From positions 620,001-684,000 of the forward strand of contig NZ_CP050948.1 in NCBI RefSeq assembly GCF_019443745.1: DNA of 64,000 nt. The letters run 5' to 3'. The stretch comes from Iamia sp. SCSIO 61187. GTDB taxonomy: Bacteria > Actinomycetota > Acidimicrobiia > Acidimicrobiales > Iamiaceae. This document shows positions 42,414 through 50,312 of this stretch, in pieces. The position numbers and the translations under genes were made by a program. The first letter of the stretch is position 1, and every line of letters begins with the position of its first letter. The notes below the pieces were generated by a model. It ran no database searches. It saw only the letters and a program-made list of their open reading frames with translations, and was not told the origin of the DNA.

Positions 42414-42560
42414 CTTCTCGTCGGAAGCCTCGCTTCGCTCGTTTCCTCCTCGAGCTGACGACGCTCGCTGCGCTCGCCCTGAAGACCTTCCCAGAGGCGG
42501 ACGGCTCGTTCCTCGCCGCCACGCCTCTTCGTGTGGGGGTTCCCCCCACGCCCCCAGCGG
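42414..42560. repeat. Dispersed intergenic repeat, copy A (interrupted by the IS110)
   Basis: About 147 bp after the pdtaS stop is clearly homologous to 53431-53576. Shared blocks include GCTCGCTGCGCTCG, CTTCCCAGAG, CTCTTCGTGTGGGGGTTCC and CCCCCACGCCCC. The GTGGGGG/CCCCCAC part forms a strong hairpin. The homology stops at CCCAGCGG (42553-42560), exactly where the IS begins, and the next bases of copy B reappear after the IS at 43874. The 376-bp gap before the transposase consists of this repeat plus the IS left end. Confidence 0.8.
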
Positions 42561-42561
42561 C

Positions 42562-42787
42562 GGTGATGATGTGGGTGGAGAGGCCCCTCCGGGCGGTCTG
42601 ACTCTCCCAGCGGCTGACCTTCCCTTGTGGGGGTGTCTTGGCGCAGATCTGTCGGCCGCCCGGGGGGCTTCTCCGGTTGCGCCTGCTGGCTTGGCGTCCG
42701 TGACTTCATAGGAGCCTGGCCTGGTCCCATCACCGTCTTGTCCGCGTTGCCGGCTGGCGGGCGCTGTCCCTCGAACAAGGAGCAGCA
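42562..42787 (+). ncRNA. Predicted IS110 bridge RNA region
   Basis: The non-coding leader carries four short guides in the order expected of a bridge RNA. CCCAGCGGCTG (42606-42616) repeats the left target plus core. GGCGCAG (42640-42646) is the complement of the right target CTGCGCC. CATAGGAGC (42707-42715) repeats the right IS end at 43863-43871. CATCACCG (42728-42735) is the complement of the left IS end CGGTGATG at 42561-42568. Target loop first, donor loop second matches IS621. Exact RNA ends and fold were not computed. Confidence 0.75.
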
Positions 42788-43858
42788 ATGGTGACCACGA
42801 TGACAGACGACCCGGTGCGCGTCACGGGCGGCGTCGATACCCACAAGCACGTCCATGTGGCCGCCGCCCTCGATGGCCGGGGCGGGGTGTTGGGGGTGAG
42901 GGAGTTCCCGGCCACGGGTGCAGGTCATGTCGATCTGCGGGGTTGGTTGGGCTCGTTCGGGACCGTGGACGCTGTCGGGGTCGAAGGAACTGGGTCCTGG
43001 GGGGCCGGGTTGTGTCGATCGCTGCGCGAGGCCCAGGTCACCGTCCATGAGGTCTGGCGCCCGAACCGTCAACGTCGTCGCAGGACCGGCAAGTCCGACC
43101 CTGCCGATGCTGTGGCGGCTGCCCGGGCTGTTCAGGCCGGTGACGGCCTGGCGGTCCCGAAGGACCGGACCGGGCCTGCTGAGGCCGCCCGTCTCGCTCG
43201 CATCAGCCGAGACTCGCTCACCCGGGAGCTCACCAAGCTGGCCAACCAGATCCACGCGGTGATCGACAGCACCGCCTCGGAGACGCTCCGAGACCGCTAC
43301 CGGCACAAGACGATCTCGCAGATCGCCACCGAGGCCGCCCGGTCCCGCCCGGGGGGCGAGGTCACGAACCCCGACGTCATGGCCGCCATCACCCTGCGGC
43401 GCCTTGCTCGGCGGTGGCTCGCAGCCAGCGTCGAACGCGACGAGGTCGACATCGACTTGAAGGTCATCGTCGAAGCCGCCGCCCCCCAACTGCTCGATGA
43501 GCCCGGCATCGGCGTCGATGTTGCGTCGGTCTTCATCGTCAGCCTCGGCGACAACCCCGACCGCATGGCCACCGACGCAGCAGCCGCAGCCGCCTGGGGC
43601 GCCAGCCCCGTCGATGCCAGCAGCGGCCTCCACCAGCGACACCGGCTCAACCGCGGCGGCGACCGCCAAGCCAACCGGGCCCTCTACATCGTCGCCCTGT
43701 GCCGCATGCGATGGGACCCCACCACCCAGGCCTACATCGCCCGCCGAATCGCCGAGGGAAAGACCAAGAAGGAAGCGATCCGCGCCCTCAAACGCCACCT
43801 CGCCCGCCGCATCTGGCGCCTCCTCACACAAACCCCCGCCCCCTGCCCCTCGCCTTGA
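42788..43858 (+). CDS. IS110-family transposase (bridge RNA-guided recombinase)
   Basis: This 356-residue protein has an N-terminal RuvC-like DEDD domain with Asp17 (GGVDTHKHVH), Glu66 (GVEGTGSW), and Asp104/Asp107 (KSDPADAVAA). The C-terminal IS116/IS110/IS902 domain has EPGIGVDVASVFI and the catalytic Ser in DASSGLHQRH near residue 279. It looks intact, so the element may be active. Its TGA is part of TTGACA, the -35 box that would drive the excised circle. Codon use is less extreme in GC than that of its neighbours, consistent with recent arrival. Confidence 0.93.
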   Translation: MVTTMTDDPVRVTGGVDTHKHVHVAAALDGRGGVLGVREFPATGAGHVDLRGWLGSFGTVDAVGVEGTGSWGAGLCRSLREAQVTVHEVWRPNRQRRRRTGKSDPADAVAAARAVQAGDGLAVPKDRTGPAEAARLARISRDSLTRELTKLANQIHAVIDSTASETLRDRYRHKTISQIATEAARSRPGGEVTNPDVMAAITLRRLARRWLAASVERDEVDIDLKVIVEAAAPQLLDEPGIGVDVASVFIVSLGDNPDRMATDAAAAAAWGASPVDASSGLHQRHRLNRGGDRQANRALYIVALCRMRWDPTTQAYIARRIAEGKTKKEAIRALKRHLARRIWRLLTQTPAPCPSP

Positions 43859-43860
43859 CA
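43855..43860 (+). promoter_or_regulatory. -35 box at the IS110 right end for the circle-junction promoter
   Basis: TTGACA overlaps the transposase stop. If the ends join in a circle (right end, core, left end), it is separated by 17 nt from GATGAT at 42565-42570, giving a near-consensus promoter reading into the bridge RNA and transposase. Confidence 0.65.
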
Positions 43861-44041
43861 TCCATAGGAGCATCTGCGCCGGGACGGGCTGGTTCGTGCT
43901 GCTCGCGCCGGTCGGTCGGCCGGGCCGGGTCGAGGAGGGCCCTCGTCGCGGGTCGACCGGTGCGACGGGGGGTGCGGACGCGACACCGCCCGGGCCGGGG
44001 CCCGGGCGGGTCGTGCGATCGGTGGGCCGGAGGCCCGGGGA

Positions 44042-44338
44042 TCAGGCGGTCTGGCGGGCTCGCTGCTGGGCCTGCTTGCGGAGCTGGCGGCGCTCGTCCT
44101 CGGAGGTGCCGCCCCAGATGCCGGAGTCCTGGTTGGTCTCGATGGCGTACTCGAGGCACTGGGTCTGGGCGTGGCACTGGCGGCAAACGGCCTTGGCCGT
44201 CTCGATCTGCTCGATGGCCGGCCCGGTGGTGCCCACCGGGAAGAACAGGTCCGGATCGGTGTCCCGACAGGCGGAGTCGCGGCGCCACTCGGCCGAGGCG
44301 ACGGTCAGGGACAGCAGATGGCTAGGGCTCAGAGCCAC
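44042..44338 (-). CDS. WhiB-family [4Fe-4S] transcription regulator (WhiB1-like)
   Basis: This 98-residue protein has the four cluster cysteines Cys24, Cys52, Cys55 and Cys61 (DSACR, VCRQCHAQTQC), followed by DSGIWGGTSEDERR, the turn motif, and a basic tail RQLRKQAQQRAR. WhiB proteins bind the main sigma factor and sense NO or redox state. Convergence with pdtaS matches mycobacterial whiB1, so a WhiB1-type identity is likely but not proved. The IS110 and its residual flank lie between the two genes. The 211-bp upstream region shows no clear promoter that I can assign. Confidence 0.88.
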   Translation of the reverse strand: MALSPSHLLSLTVASAEWRRDSACRDTDPDLFFPVGTTGPAIEQIETAKAVCRQCHAQTQCLEYAIETNQDSGIWGGTSEDERRQLRKQAQQRARQTA

Positions 44339-44549
44339 GGGGGACCTCCAGTAGGGCCTTCGAAGAGGTGAGGCGAGCTCGTGACTCGCTTCACATGCGT
44401 CGCACCCGCGCGGGCAAGGCGGTGTGCGCGGCGATAAGGGGGAGGCTACCCCGGTGTGCTAACGACGGCAAGCACTTCTTCTGTGAAGATCTGCACCTGT
44501 GTCGGTCCGCTCACGGATCGTCACTCGTCATCCTGACCGAAGGGCACCC

Positions 44550-45245
44550 ATGGCCGGAAATCGACCGCTGATCATCGCCCACCGGGGGGCGTCCGCCGCC
44601 CACCCCGAGAACACGGTCGCGGCCTTCGCCGCCGCCGGGCCCCTCGGGGCCGACGCCGTCGAGCTCGACGCCCGCCGCACCGCCGACGGGGCCGTGGTGG
44701 TGCTGCACGACGACACCCTCCCCGACGGCCGGGTGCTGGTGGAGACGGCCCGGGCCGACCTGCCGCCGGAGGTCCCGACCCTGGCCGAGGCCCTCGACGC
44801 CTGCGGTGACCTGGTCGTCAACATCGAGATCAAGAACAGCCCCGAGGACCGGGACTTCGACCCCGACGAGGCGGTGGCCGCCGAGGTGGTGGCCGAGGTC
44901 CGCCGGCGGGGCACCCCCGAGCGGTACCTCGTGTCGTCGTTCCACCGGCCCACGATCGACCGGGTCCGGGAGGCGATGCCCGAGCTGGGCACCGCCTTCC
45001 TCCACATGCACCAGGACGGGGCCGTGGCCCTGGCCGAGGCGGTGGCGCACGGCCACGGCGCCCTCCACCCCTGGTACGGCTGGGCGACCGAGGCGGTCAT
45101 CGCCGCCGCCCACGACGTCGGGGTGGTGGTCAACGCCTGGACGGTGGACGACCCCGACGTCATGGCCCGCCTGGCCGGGTGGGGCGTCGACGGCATCGTC
45201 ACCAACGTCCCCGACGTCGCCCTCGCGGTGCTGGGGCCGCGCTAG
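44550..45245 (+). CDS. Glycerophosphodiester phosphodiesterase
   Basis: This 231-residue TIM-barrel enzyme has the GDPD N-terminal motif IAHRGASAAHPENTVAAF with catalytic Arg and His, the metal-binding GADAVELDARRTADG, and LHDDTLPDGRV. The C-terminal VVVNAWTVDDPDVM and WGVDGIVTNVPD segments are characteristic. It hydrolyses glycerophosphodiesters to glycerol-3-phosphate and an alcohol. The ATG at 44550 is used; no signal peptide is present, so it is cytoplasmic. It converges with the AIM24-like gene. Confidence 0.88.
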   Translation: MAGNRPLIIAHRGASAAHPENTVAAFAAAGPLGADAVELDARRTADGAVVVLHDDTLPDGRVLVETARADLPPEVPTLAEALDACGDLVVNIEIKNSPEDRDFDPDEAVAAEVVAEVRRRGTPERYLVSSFHRPTIDRVREAMPELGTAFLHMHQDGAVALAEAVAHGHGALHPWYGWATEAVIAAAHDVGVVVNAWTVDDPDVMARLAGWGVDGIVTNVPDVALAVLGPR

Positions 45246-45275
45246 CGGCCTTGCGGACCCCCTCGCGGGTCACTG

Positions 45276-45349
45276 GGGGTCAGGCACCATCCGTACCGTC
45301 GGGTGACGGGTTCGTCGTGGGTGGCGGCGTACGGAAGGTGCCTGACCCC
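45276..45349. repeat. Extended GGCACC/GGTGCC inverted repeat between convergent genes
   Basis: Arms of 21 nt (45276-45296 and 45329-45349) start and end with GGGGTCAGGCACC and GGTGCCTGACCCC, with one mismatch and a 32-nt loop. It is a variant of the palindrome family in which the two halves are spread apart. It lies between the GDPD and AIM24-like stops. Confidence 0.75.
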
Positions 45350-45383
45350 GCCTGGTCGGTGACCGCCGGGCGGGGTGGTCTCG

Positions 45384-46136
45384 TCAGCGGCCGAGGAGGC
45401 CGCCGGCGAGGCCGCCGAGACCGCCACCGGCGGCTCCGCCGGCCGGACCGGTGTTCTGGCCGCTCTGGTTCATGGTGGCCAGGTCGAACTCCGAGGGCTG
45501 GACGATGACCCAGCCCTGGCCCGAGAAGCCGATCTGGAGGGCCTCACCGCTGCCCCGGCCGATCAGGTTGCTCATCTTGAACGACGACGCGATCTGGGTC
45601 TGGAGGTTGGCCGACCAGCACACGACGGCGTTCGAGTCGACGAAGGTCGGCGCGTCGGTGGCCAGCACGACGGGGGTGCCCTTGGTGGTGATGGCCACCA
45701 TGCCGTGACCCTGGATGATCGTGTTGAACAGCCCGCCGGCGGCGATCCCGCCCCCGCCGACGAAGTGGACGTCGACGTCGAGGCCGGCCGAGTAGGCGAG
45801 CACGTTGCGCCCGTTGATCGACACGGCGTCGCCCTCGAGCTCGATGAGGTGGACGTCGGAGGCCTGGTCGGCGAAGAAGACCTCGGCCTGACCGCTGATC
45901 TTCATGGTGGCCACGCCCTCGCCGGAGAGCTTCTGCTTCACCATCTTCTTGATGCCGCCGGCGCCCTGGTAGTCGAAGCTGGCCTGCCCCTGGTAGGCGA
46001 CCATGGCGCCCTGGCGGGCGAACATCTCCGGCGGGTTGCCGTCGAGCCCGACGCGGACCTTGAGCATCTTGGAGTTCTGGAGCGTGAACGCTCCGGTCCC
46101 GGTGGCCTCGGCGTTGGAAAAGATCTCGCTCTTCAT
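45384..46136 (-). CDS. AIM24/DUF124 family protein
   Basis: This 250-residue beta-rich protein has repeated strands such as MLKVRVGLDG, ARQGAMVAYQGQASFDY, GEGVATMKISGQAEVFFAD, and FNTIIQGHGMVAITTKG. The tail is Gly-rich (GGAAGGGLGGLAGGLLGR). The bacterial function is unknown; the fold is a trimeric beta-helix related to TRAP-like proteins. TACGTT on its strand ends 6 nt before the ATG, a leaderless start. It converges with the phosphodiesterase gene. Confidence 0.85.
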   Translation of the reverse strand: MKSEIFSNAEATGTGAFTLQNSKMLKVRVGLDGNPPEMFARQGAMVAYQGQASFDYQGAGGIKKMVKQKLSGEGVATMKISGQAEVFFADQASDVHLIELEGDAVSINGRNVLAYSAGLDVDVHFVGGGGIAAGGLFNTIIQGHGMVAITTKGTPVVLATDAPTFVDSNAVVCWSANLQTQIASSFKMSNLIGRGSGEALQIGFSGQGWVIVQPSEFDLATMNQSGQNTGPAGGAAGGGLGGLAGGLLGR

Positions 46137-46229
46137 GCCCGGAACGTACGCCCGGTCCGGTGGTCCGGGTAGAGCGTCGGGTACGCAAACGACGGGGGTG
46201 CGGTCCCCCTTCGTCGTGCCCGCCGGGAG

Positions 46230-47183
46230 TCAGGTCTCGGCTGGGTCCAGGGGGCGCACCGGCACGACCAGGTCGAGGACGTCGGGCACGTAGCGGATCG
46301 AGATCTCCTCGATGTCGCCCAGGTGGTCACCGTCCACCTGGTACGGGAACGGGCCGTGACCCCTCACCTCGACGGCGGTCACCCCCGAGCGCTGGTCGAC
46401 CTGGCCGATGCGGGCCACCCGGCCGCCCCCGGCCAGGGCCGCGGTGGCGACCCGCACGATGGTGTCGATCCGCATCGACCGGATGGTGATGGCGACCAGC
46501 GGCGAGTCGAGCGTGGCGTCGGGGGCGATGTCGAGGGGCCGGTTCCCGAGGTACGTGTAGGGGTTGGTGTTGAGGACGACGGCGAAGGACCCGTCGTCGA
46601 CGACCCTCTCGGGGTCGGGGCCCTCGGGGAAGGTCACCCGGAACCGGGGCCGGGTGCGGTCGAAGTGGCGGAACCAGGTGCTGAAGGCGGCGTAGACGAA
46701 CAGCGGGTGGCCGAGGTAGCGCTTGACCTGCGGTCGTCGCTCGACCTGCTCGATCACGGCGGCGTCGAAGCCCAGACCGGTGTGGAACAGGAAGTAGCGG
46801 CCGTTGAGCGAGCCCAGCCCGACCCGGCGGATCGACCGGGCGGCCAGGGCCTCGAGCAGGTCGCTGGTCGCCTCGATGGGGTCGTTGGGCAGCCCGATGG
46901 TGCGGGCGAAGACGTTGGTCGAGCCCCCCGGCAGGGTGGCGAGGGCGGTGCCCGTGCCGGCCAGACCGTTGGCCGCCTCGTTGAGGGTGCCGTCGCCGCC
47001 GAGGACGACCACCACGTCGGCGCCGTCGGCGGCCGCCCCCTTGGCCAGCCGGGTGGCGTGGTCGCGGCGGTTGGTCTCGGCCAGCTCGACGTCGTGGTCG
47101 GCCGACAGGGCCTTGCGGATGACGACCCGCGCCCGGGCGGTCACCGACGACGAGAAGGGGTTGACCACCAAGACGATGCGCAC
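46230..47183 (-). CDS. Diacylglycerol/sphingosine kinase-family lipid kinase
   Basis: This 317-residue protein has the DAGK catalytic-domain marks VNPFSSSVTAR at the N-terminus, VVVLGGDGTLNEAANGL near residue 60, and ATLPGGSTNVFARTIGLP near residue 85. A two-domain YegS/LCB5 layout follows, with a C-terminal beta-sandwich ending YQVDGDHLGD. It phosphorylates a lipid headgroup acceptor; the exact lipid is unknown. It lies 18 bp downstream of a PAP2 phosphatase gene, a common kinase/phosphatase pairing in lipid metabolism. Confidence 0.88.
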   Translation of the reverse strand: MRIVLVVNPFSSSVTARARVVIRKALSADHDVELAETNRRDHATRLAKGAAADGADVVVVLGGDGTLNEAANGLAGTGTALATLPGGSTNVFARTIGLPNDPIEATSDLLEALAARSIRRVGLGSLNGRYFLFHTGLGFDAAVIEQVERRPQVKRYLGHPLFVYAAFSTWFRHFDRTRPRFRVTFPEGPDPERVVDDGSFAVVLNTNPYTYLGNRPLDIAPDATLDSPLVAITIRSMRIDTIVRVATAALAGGGRVARIGQVDQRSGVTAVEVRGHGPFPYQVDGDHLGDIEEISIRYVPDVLDLVVPVRPLDPAET

Positions 47184-47201
47184 AGGGAGGCCGAACCGTA
47201 C

Positions 47202-47873
47202 TCAGGGGCGACGCGACCGCGGCACCGTGCTGCCGCTCCACGGCGCCGGCCCGGGGTGGGGCGGGACCCGCGGGTGGACCACGGTGACGGCGGCCAGCCC
47301 GGCGAGGACGCCGAGCGCCCACCCGCCCAGCACGTCGAGCGGCAGGTGGACCCCGACGTAGAGGCGGGCCAGCCCGATGGCGACGGCCAGGGCGGCGAGG
47401 GGGATCCGCAGCCGGGGCGCCTCCCACCCGGCCACCACGGCGAGGGCGGCGGCCACGGCGGCGTGCGCCGACGGGAACCCGGGGTCGGCCGGGAGGTGCT
47501 GGCGCACCACGACGTCGGCGAGCAGGGCCGGCGGGCGGGCGCGGTCGACGGCGACCTTCAGACCGCCGGCGACGAGCCGGGCCACGAGCAACCCGACGAG
47601 GGCGGCGGCGGCGAGGCGCCATCGCCGGGCCAGGGCGGCGACGGCGACGACGACCAAGGCCCCCAGCGAGGCGCCGAGGTGCATCACCAGCTGCATGGGC
47701 GCCCCGACCCCCCGGGGGAGGTCGTTGGCCCACCTCAGGACGGCCACCTCACCGGCCACCAGATCGCCGGGCAGGGCCGCTGCGGTCGTCGCCACCAGGG
47801 TCGCGACGGCGGCGACGACGACCCCCCGGACGGGTGTGATGACGCCTGAGCTTGGATTTGGCCCGTCGTCCAT
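47202..47873 (-). CDS. PAP2-superfamily membrane phosphatase
   Basis: This 223-residue protein has about five to six hydrophobic helices and the PAP2 triad: KVAVDRARPP, GFPSAHAAVAAAL, and RLYVGVHLPLDVLGG. It dephosphorylates phosphatidate- or undecaprenyl-pyrophosphate-like lipids at the membrane. It is followed by the lipid kinase gene on the same strand and is divergent from etfB, only 21 bp apart, so the two promoters must overlap. Confidence 0.88.
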   Translation of the reverse strand: MDDGPNPSSGVITPVRGVVVAAVATLVATTAAALPGDLVAGEVAVLRWANDLPRGVGAPMQLVMHLGASLGALVVVAVAALARRWRLAAAALVGLLVARLVAGGLKVAVDRARPPALLADVVVRQHLPADPGFPSAHAAVAAALAVVAGWEAPRLRIPLAALAVAIGLARLYVGVHLPLDVLGGWALGVLAGLAAVTVVHPRVPPHPGPAPWSGSTVPRSRRP

Positions 47874-47894
47874 CAACCGCCAGACTCCCAGACC

Positions 47895-48674
47895 ATGAAC
47901 GTGGTCGTCTGTGTCAAGCAGATCCCTGACCCCGCTGATCCCGGCGCTCTCAACCCGGATCACACCCTGAAGCGGGACGGGAAGCTCATCCTCGACGAGT
48001 CTGATACCTACGGCGTGGAGATGGCGCTGCAGCTCGTCGACAAGGCCGGGGAGGGCGAGGTCACCCTCGTGTCCATGGCCCCGAACGGCGAGGTCGCCGG
48101 CCTCCGCCAGGCGCTCGCCATGGGCGCGGCCAAGGCCGTGCTCGTGAGCGACGACGCCCTCGCCGGCGCCGGCGCCCTCGACACCGCCAAGGTGCTCGCC
48201 GCCGCCATCGGCACCGTCGACGGCTACGACCTGGTCCTGGCCGGCGTCGAGTCGTCCGACGGCTACACGGGCGTCGTGCCCGAGCAGATCGCCGGCCTCC
48301 TCGACCTCCCGTCGGTCGGGTTCGCCAAGTCGGTCGACATCGCCGACGGCAAGGTCAAGGTCCAGCGCCAGACCGAGGCGGGCTACGACGAGGTCGAGGC
48401 CCCGCTGCCCGCCGTGGTGAGCGTGACCGCCGGCGTGGTCGAGCCCCGCTACCCCTCCTTCAAGGGGATCATGGCCGCCAAGTCGAAGCCGGTCGACACC
48501 AAGACCGTCGCCGACCTCGGCATCGACGCCTCCGTCGTCGGCTGGGCCGGCGCCGGCCAGGAGATCGTCGACGTCGCCGCCGCTCCCGAGCGCGAGGCCG
48601 GTCAGAAGGTCGTCGACGAGGGCGACGCCCACGAGCAGATCGTCGCCTTCCTCGACGGTCTCAAGGTCCTCTGA
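47895..48674 (+). CDS. etfB: Electron transfer flavoprotein beta subunit
   Basis: This 259-residue protein has VVCVKQIPDP at the N-terminus, TYGVEMALQLVDK, and the EtfB nucleotide-binding region (ALAMGAAKAVLVSD, LVLAGVESSDGYTGVVPEQIAG). With EtfA it shuttles electrons from acyl-CoA dehydrogenases, such as those at 59860 and 62178, to the quinone pool. CAGACT lies 8 nt before the ATG, a possible leaderless -10. etfA follows 17 bp later. Confidence 0.95.
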   Translation: MNVVVCVKQIPDPADPGALNPDHTLKRDGKLILDESDTYGVEMALQLVDKAGEGEVTLVSMAPNGEVAGLRQALAMGAAKAVLVSDDALAGAGALDTAKVLAAAIGTVDGYDLVLAGVESSDGYTGVVPEQIAGLLDLPSVGFAKSVDIADGKVKVQRQTEAGYDEVEAPLPAVVSVTAGVVEPRYPSFKGIMAAKSKPVDTKTVADLGIDASVVGWAGAGQEIVDVAAAPEREAGQKVVDEGDAHEQIVAFLDGLKVL

Positions 48675-48691
48675 GGACGGAAGGAACAGTC

Positions 48692-49654
48692 ATGGCTCTC
48701 TCCAAGATCTGGGTCCACGTCGAGGTGAACGAGGGCACGGTCGCTCCGATCACCCTCGAGATCCTCTCCAAGGCGCGCACGCTGGCCGACACGGTCGAGG
48801 CCTTCGTCGGCGGCTCCGCCGACGGCCTGGCCGACGTCCTCGGGGCCCACGGCGCCACCAAGGTGTTCGCCACCGGCGACCTCGGCGGCGTGCTGCAGGG
48901 CGTCCACGTGGCGGCGGCGGTCGCCGCGGCCGTGGAGGCCGAGGCCCCCGATGCCATCTTCTTCGGCACCACCTACGACGGGCGCGACATCGCCGCCCGG
49001 CTGTCGGTGAAGCTGGACAAGCCGGTCATCTCGAACAACACCGGCGTCGAGCTCGACGGCGACGCCCTCAAGGTGTCCACCGAGATCTTCGGTGGCACGC
49101 AGATCGTCACCACCAAGTTCGCCGCCGGCAGCCCCGCCATCGCCCTCTTCCGCCCGAAGTCGTTCGTGGCCGAGGAGGCCGGCGGCGGCGCCGCCGAGGT
49201 GGCCGAGCTGGCCACCGGCGACACCGGCAACGCCGGCTCCGCCACGGTGCTCGACCGTCACGTCGAGGAGACCTCGGGTCCCAAGCTCGACGAGGCCGCC
49301 GTCGTGGTGGCCGGTGGTCGCGGCCTCGGCGAGTCGGACAAGTTCGACATGATCGAGCAGCTGGCCAAGCTGCTGAAGGGCGCCCCGGGCGCGTCGCGGG
49401 CGATCGTCGACGCCGGCTGGGTGCCGTACTCGTACCAGGTGGGTCAGACCGGCAAGGTCGTGAAGCCGACGGTCTACATCGCCGCCGGCATCTCCGGTGC
49501 GACCCAGCACATGGTCGGCATGAAGGGCTCCAAGAACATCGTCGCCATCAACAAGGACGAGGAGGCGCCCATCTTCGGGATCGCCGACCTCGGCATCGTG
49601 GGCGACGTGCACAAGGTGCTGCCGAAGCTCATCGAGGCCCTCCAGGCCCGCTGA
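48692..49654 (+). CDS. etfA: Electron transfer flavoprotein alpha subunit
   Basis: This 320-residue protein has an N-terminal domain followed by the FAD-binding C-terminal domain. Visible marks are [38 protein letters not shown] split across the FAD loop, [19 protein letters not shown], and [23 protein letters not shown]. It binds the redox-active FAD of the EtfAB heterodimer. A GGAAGGA site precedes the ATG. A strong hairpin follows the stop. Confidence 0.95.
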   Translation: MALSKIWVHVEVNEGTVAPITLEILSKARTLADTVEAFVGGSADGLADVLGAHGATKVFATGDLGGVLQGVHVAAAVAAAVEAEAPDAIFFGTTYDGRDIAARLSVKLDKPVISNNTGVELDGDALKVSTEIFGGTQIVTTKFAAGSPAIALFRPKSFVAEEAGGGAAEVAELATGDTGNAGSATVLDRHVEETSGPKLDEAAVVVAGGRGLGESDKFDMIEQLAKLLKGAPGASRAIVDAGWVPYSYQVGQTGKVVKPTVYIAAGISGATQHMVGMKGSKNIVAINKDEEAPIFGIADLGIVGDVHKVLPKLIEALQAR

Positions 49655-49671
49655 GCCCACGCGTTCACCGT

Positions 49672-49702
49672 GAGCGGCCCCGGGCAGTGCCCGGGGCCGC
49701 TC
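49672..49702 (+). terminator. Strong hairpin terminator after etfA
   Basis: Perfect 14-nt arms (49672-49685 and 49689-49702) flank a 3-nt loop, 18 nt after the etfA stop, GC-only and without a T-tract. Confidence 0.75.
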
Positions 49703-49790
49703 CGCGCCCGGCACCACCCTCACCCGATCGGTTGACCACGCTCGTGTCGTCGCTCCCGCCTCCGCAGGCGCCGCCCCGCCGGGTCGGCGC

Positions 49791-50237
49791 GTGAGCTCCC
49801 GGAGCCCCCGCGTCCGGGGCCGTCGGGCCAAGAGGGAGCTGGCCGTGCGCCGCCAGCGCCTCGCCGCCGGCGAGGGCGTGGCCCTGCCGTGCAAGGCGCG
49901 CCGCACCACGTCCCGGGGCTGGGGGGAGTGGGTCGACGGCCGGCTCCGGCTCCCGAGCGCCGAGGGGGGCGAGGCGTCGTTCGTGGTGAACGACCCGACC
50001 GAGGTCGCCCTGGTGACCCGGCAGGGGGCGGCGCCGGTCCCCCTCGACCCGCCCCACGAGGTGCGGGTCCGGCCCGTGCGCTACAGGACGGAGGCCTTCC
50101 ACGGCTCCGACGCCGAGATCATCGTGGTGACCTCCGAGCGCCGGGTGGTCGAGCTGGCCCTCCCGCCCGACGAGGTCGAGCCGGTGGCCCGCCGCCTGGC
50201 CCAGCTGCCCGTCCCCGCCGACCCCGACGAGGGCTGA
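49791..50237 (+). CDS. Small hypothetical protein with basic N-terminus
   Basis: This 148-residue protein is very Arg-rich in the first 35 residues (RSPRVRGRRAKRELAVRRQR), then has a beta-rich domain (EWVDGRLRLPSAE, VVNDPTEVALVTRQG, AEIIVVTSERRVVELAL). No membrane helix is present, although a DUF2550-like arrangement was considered. I do not recognise the family. The GTG at 49791 has no clear ribosome site. It converges with the TetR gene, with two palindromes at the junction. Confidence 0.55.
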   Translation: MSSRSPRVRGRRAKRELAVRRQRLAAGEGVALPCKARRTTSRGWGEWVDGRLRLPSAEGGEASFVVNDPTEVALVTRQGAAPVPLDPPHEVRVRPVRYRTEAFHGSDAEIIVVTSERRVVELALPPDEVEPVARRLAQLPVPADPDEG

Positions 50238-50293
50238 CACGGAAGGTGCCAGGCACCATCCGTGGCCACGGAAGGTGCCAGGCACCGTCCGTG
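50238..50293. repeat. Two tandem GGTGCC/GGCACC palindromes between convergent genes
   Basis: Units at 50238-50264 and 50267-50293 have the arm CACGGAAGGTGCC (A in place of T at one position of the 4277 type) and a GGCACCATCCGTG or GGCACCGTCCGTG return arm. They lie between the hypothetical gene and tetR stops. Confidence 0.85.
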
Positions 50294-50312
50294 CACCCGT
50301 CCGGCGGGGTGC

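Larger units (their letters stand above)
42561..43875 (+). mobile_element. IS110-family insertion sequence
   Basis: The element is about 1.3 kb, with no terminal inverted repeats and no target duplication beyond a shared C, as expected for IS110. The left end follows CCCAGCGG at 42560 and the right end precedes GCGCCGGG at 43876. Joining the flanks restores CCCAGCGG-CT-GCGCCGGG, present uninterrupted at 53569-53585. It holds one transposase gene and a 226-nt non-coding left leader. The core dinucleotide reads CG on the left and CT on the right, which could reflect donor and target cores that differed. Confidence 0.85.

Noticed and set aside
42561-43875. Composite transposon or integron carrying cargo
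   Set aside because: Only a single IS110 transposase and its leader fit between the reconstructed flanks.
44368-44571. Small plus-strand frame between whiB and the phosphodiesterase
   Set aside because: No recognisable features and it overlaps the phosphodiesterase start; more likely the upstream region of whiB and the phosphodiesterase.
4277-50293. CRISPR array made of the GGTGCC palindromes
   Set aside because: Units are kilobases apart or in pairs with 2-4 bp between them, without spacers or cas genes.
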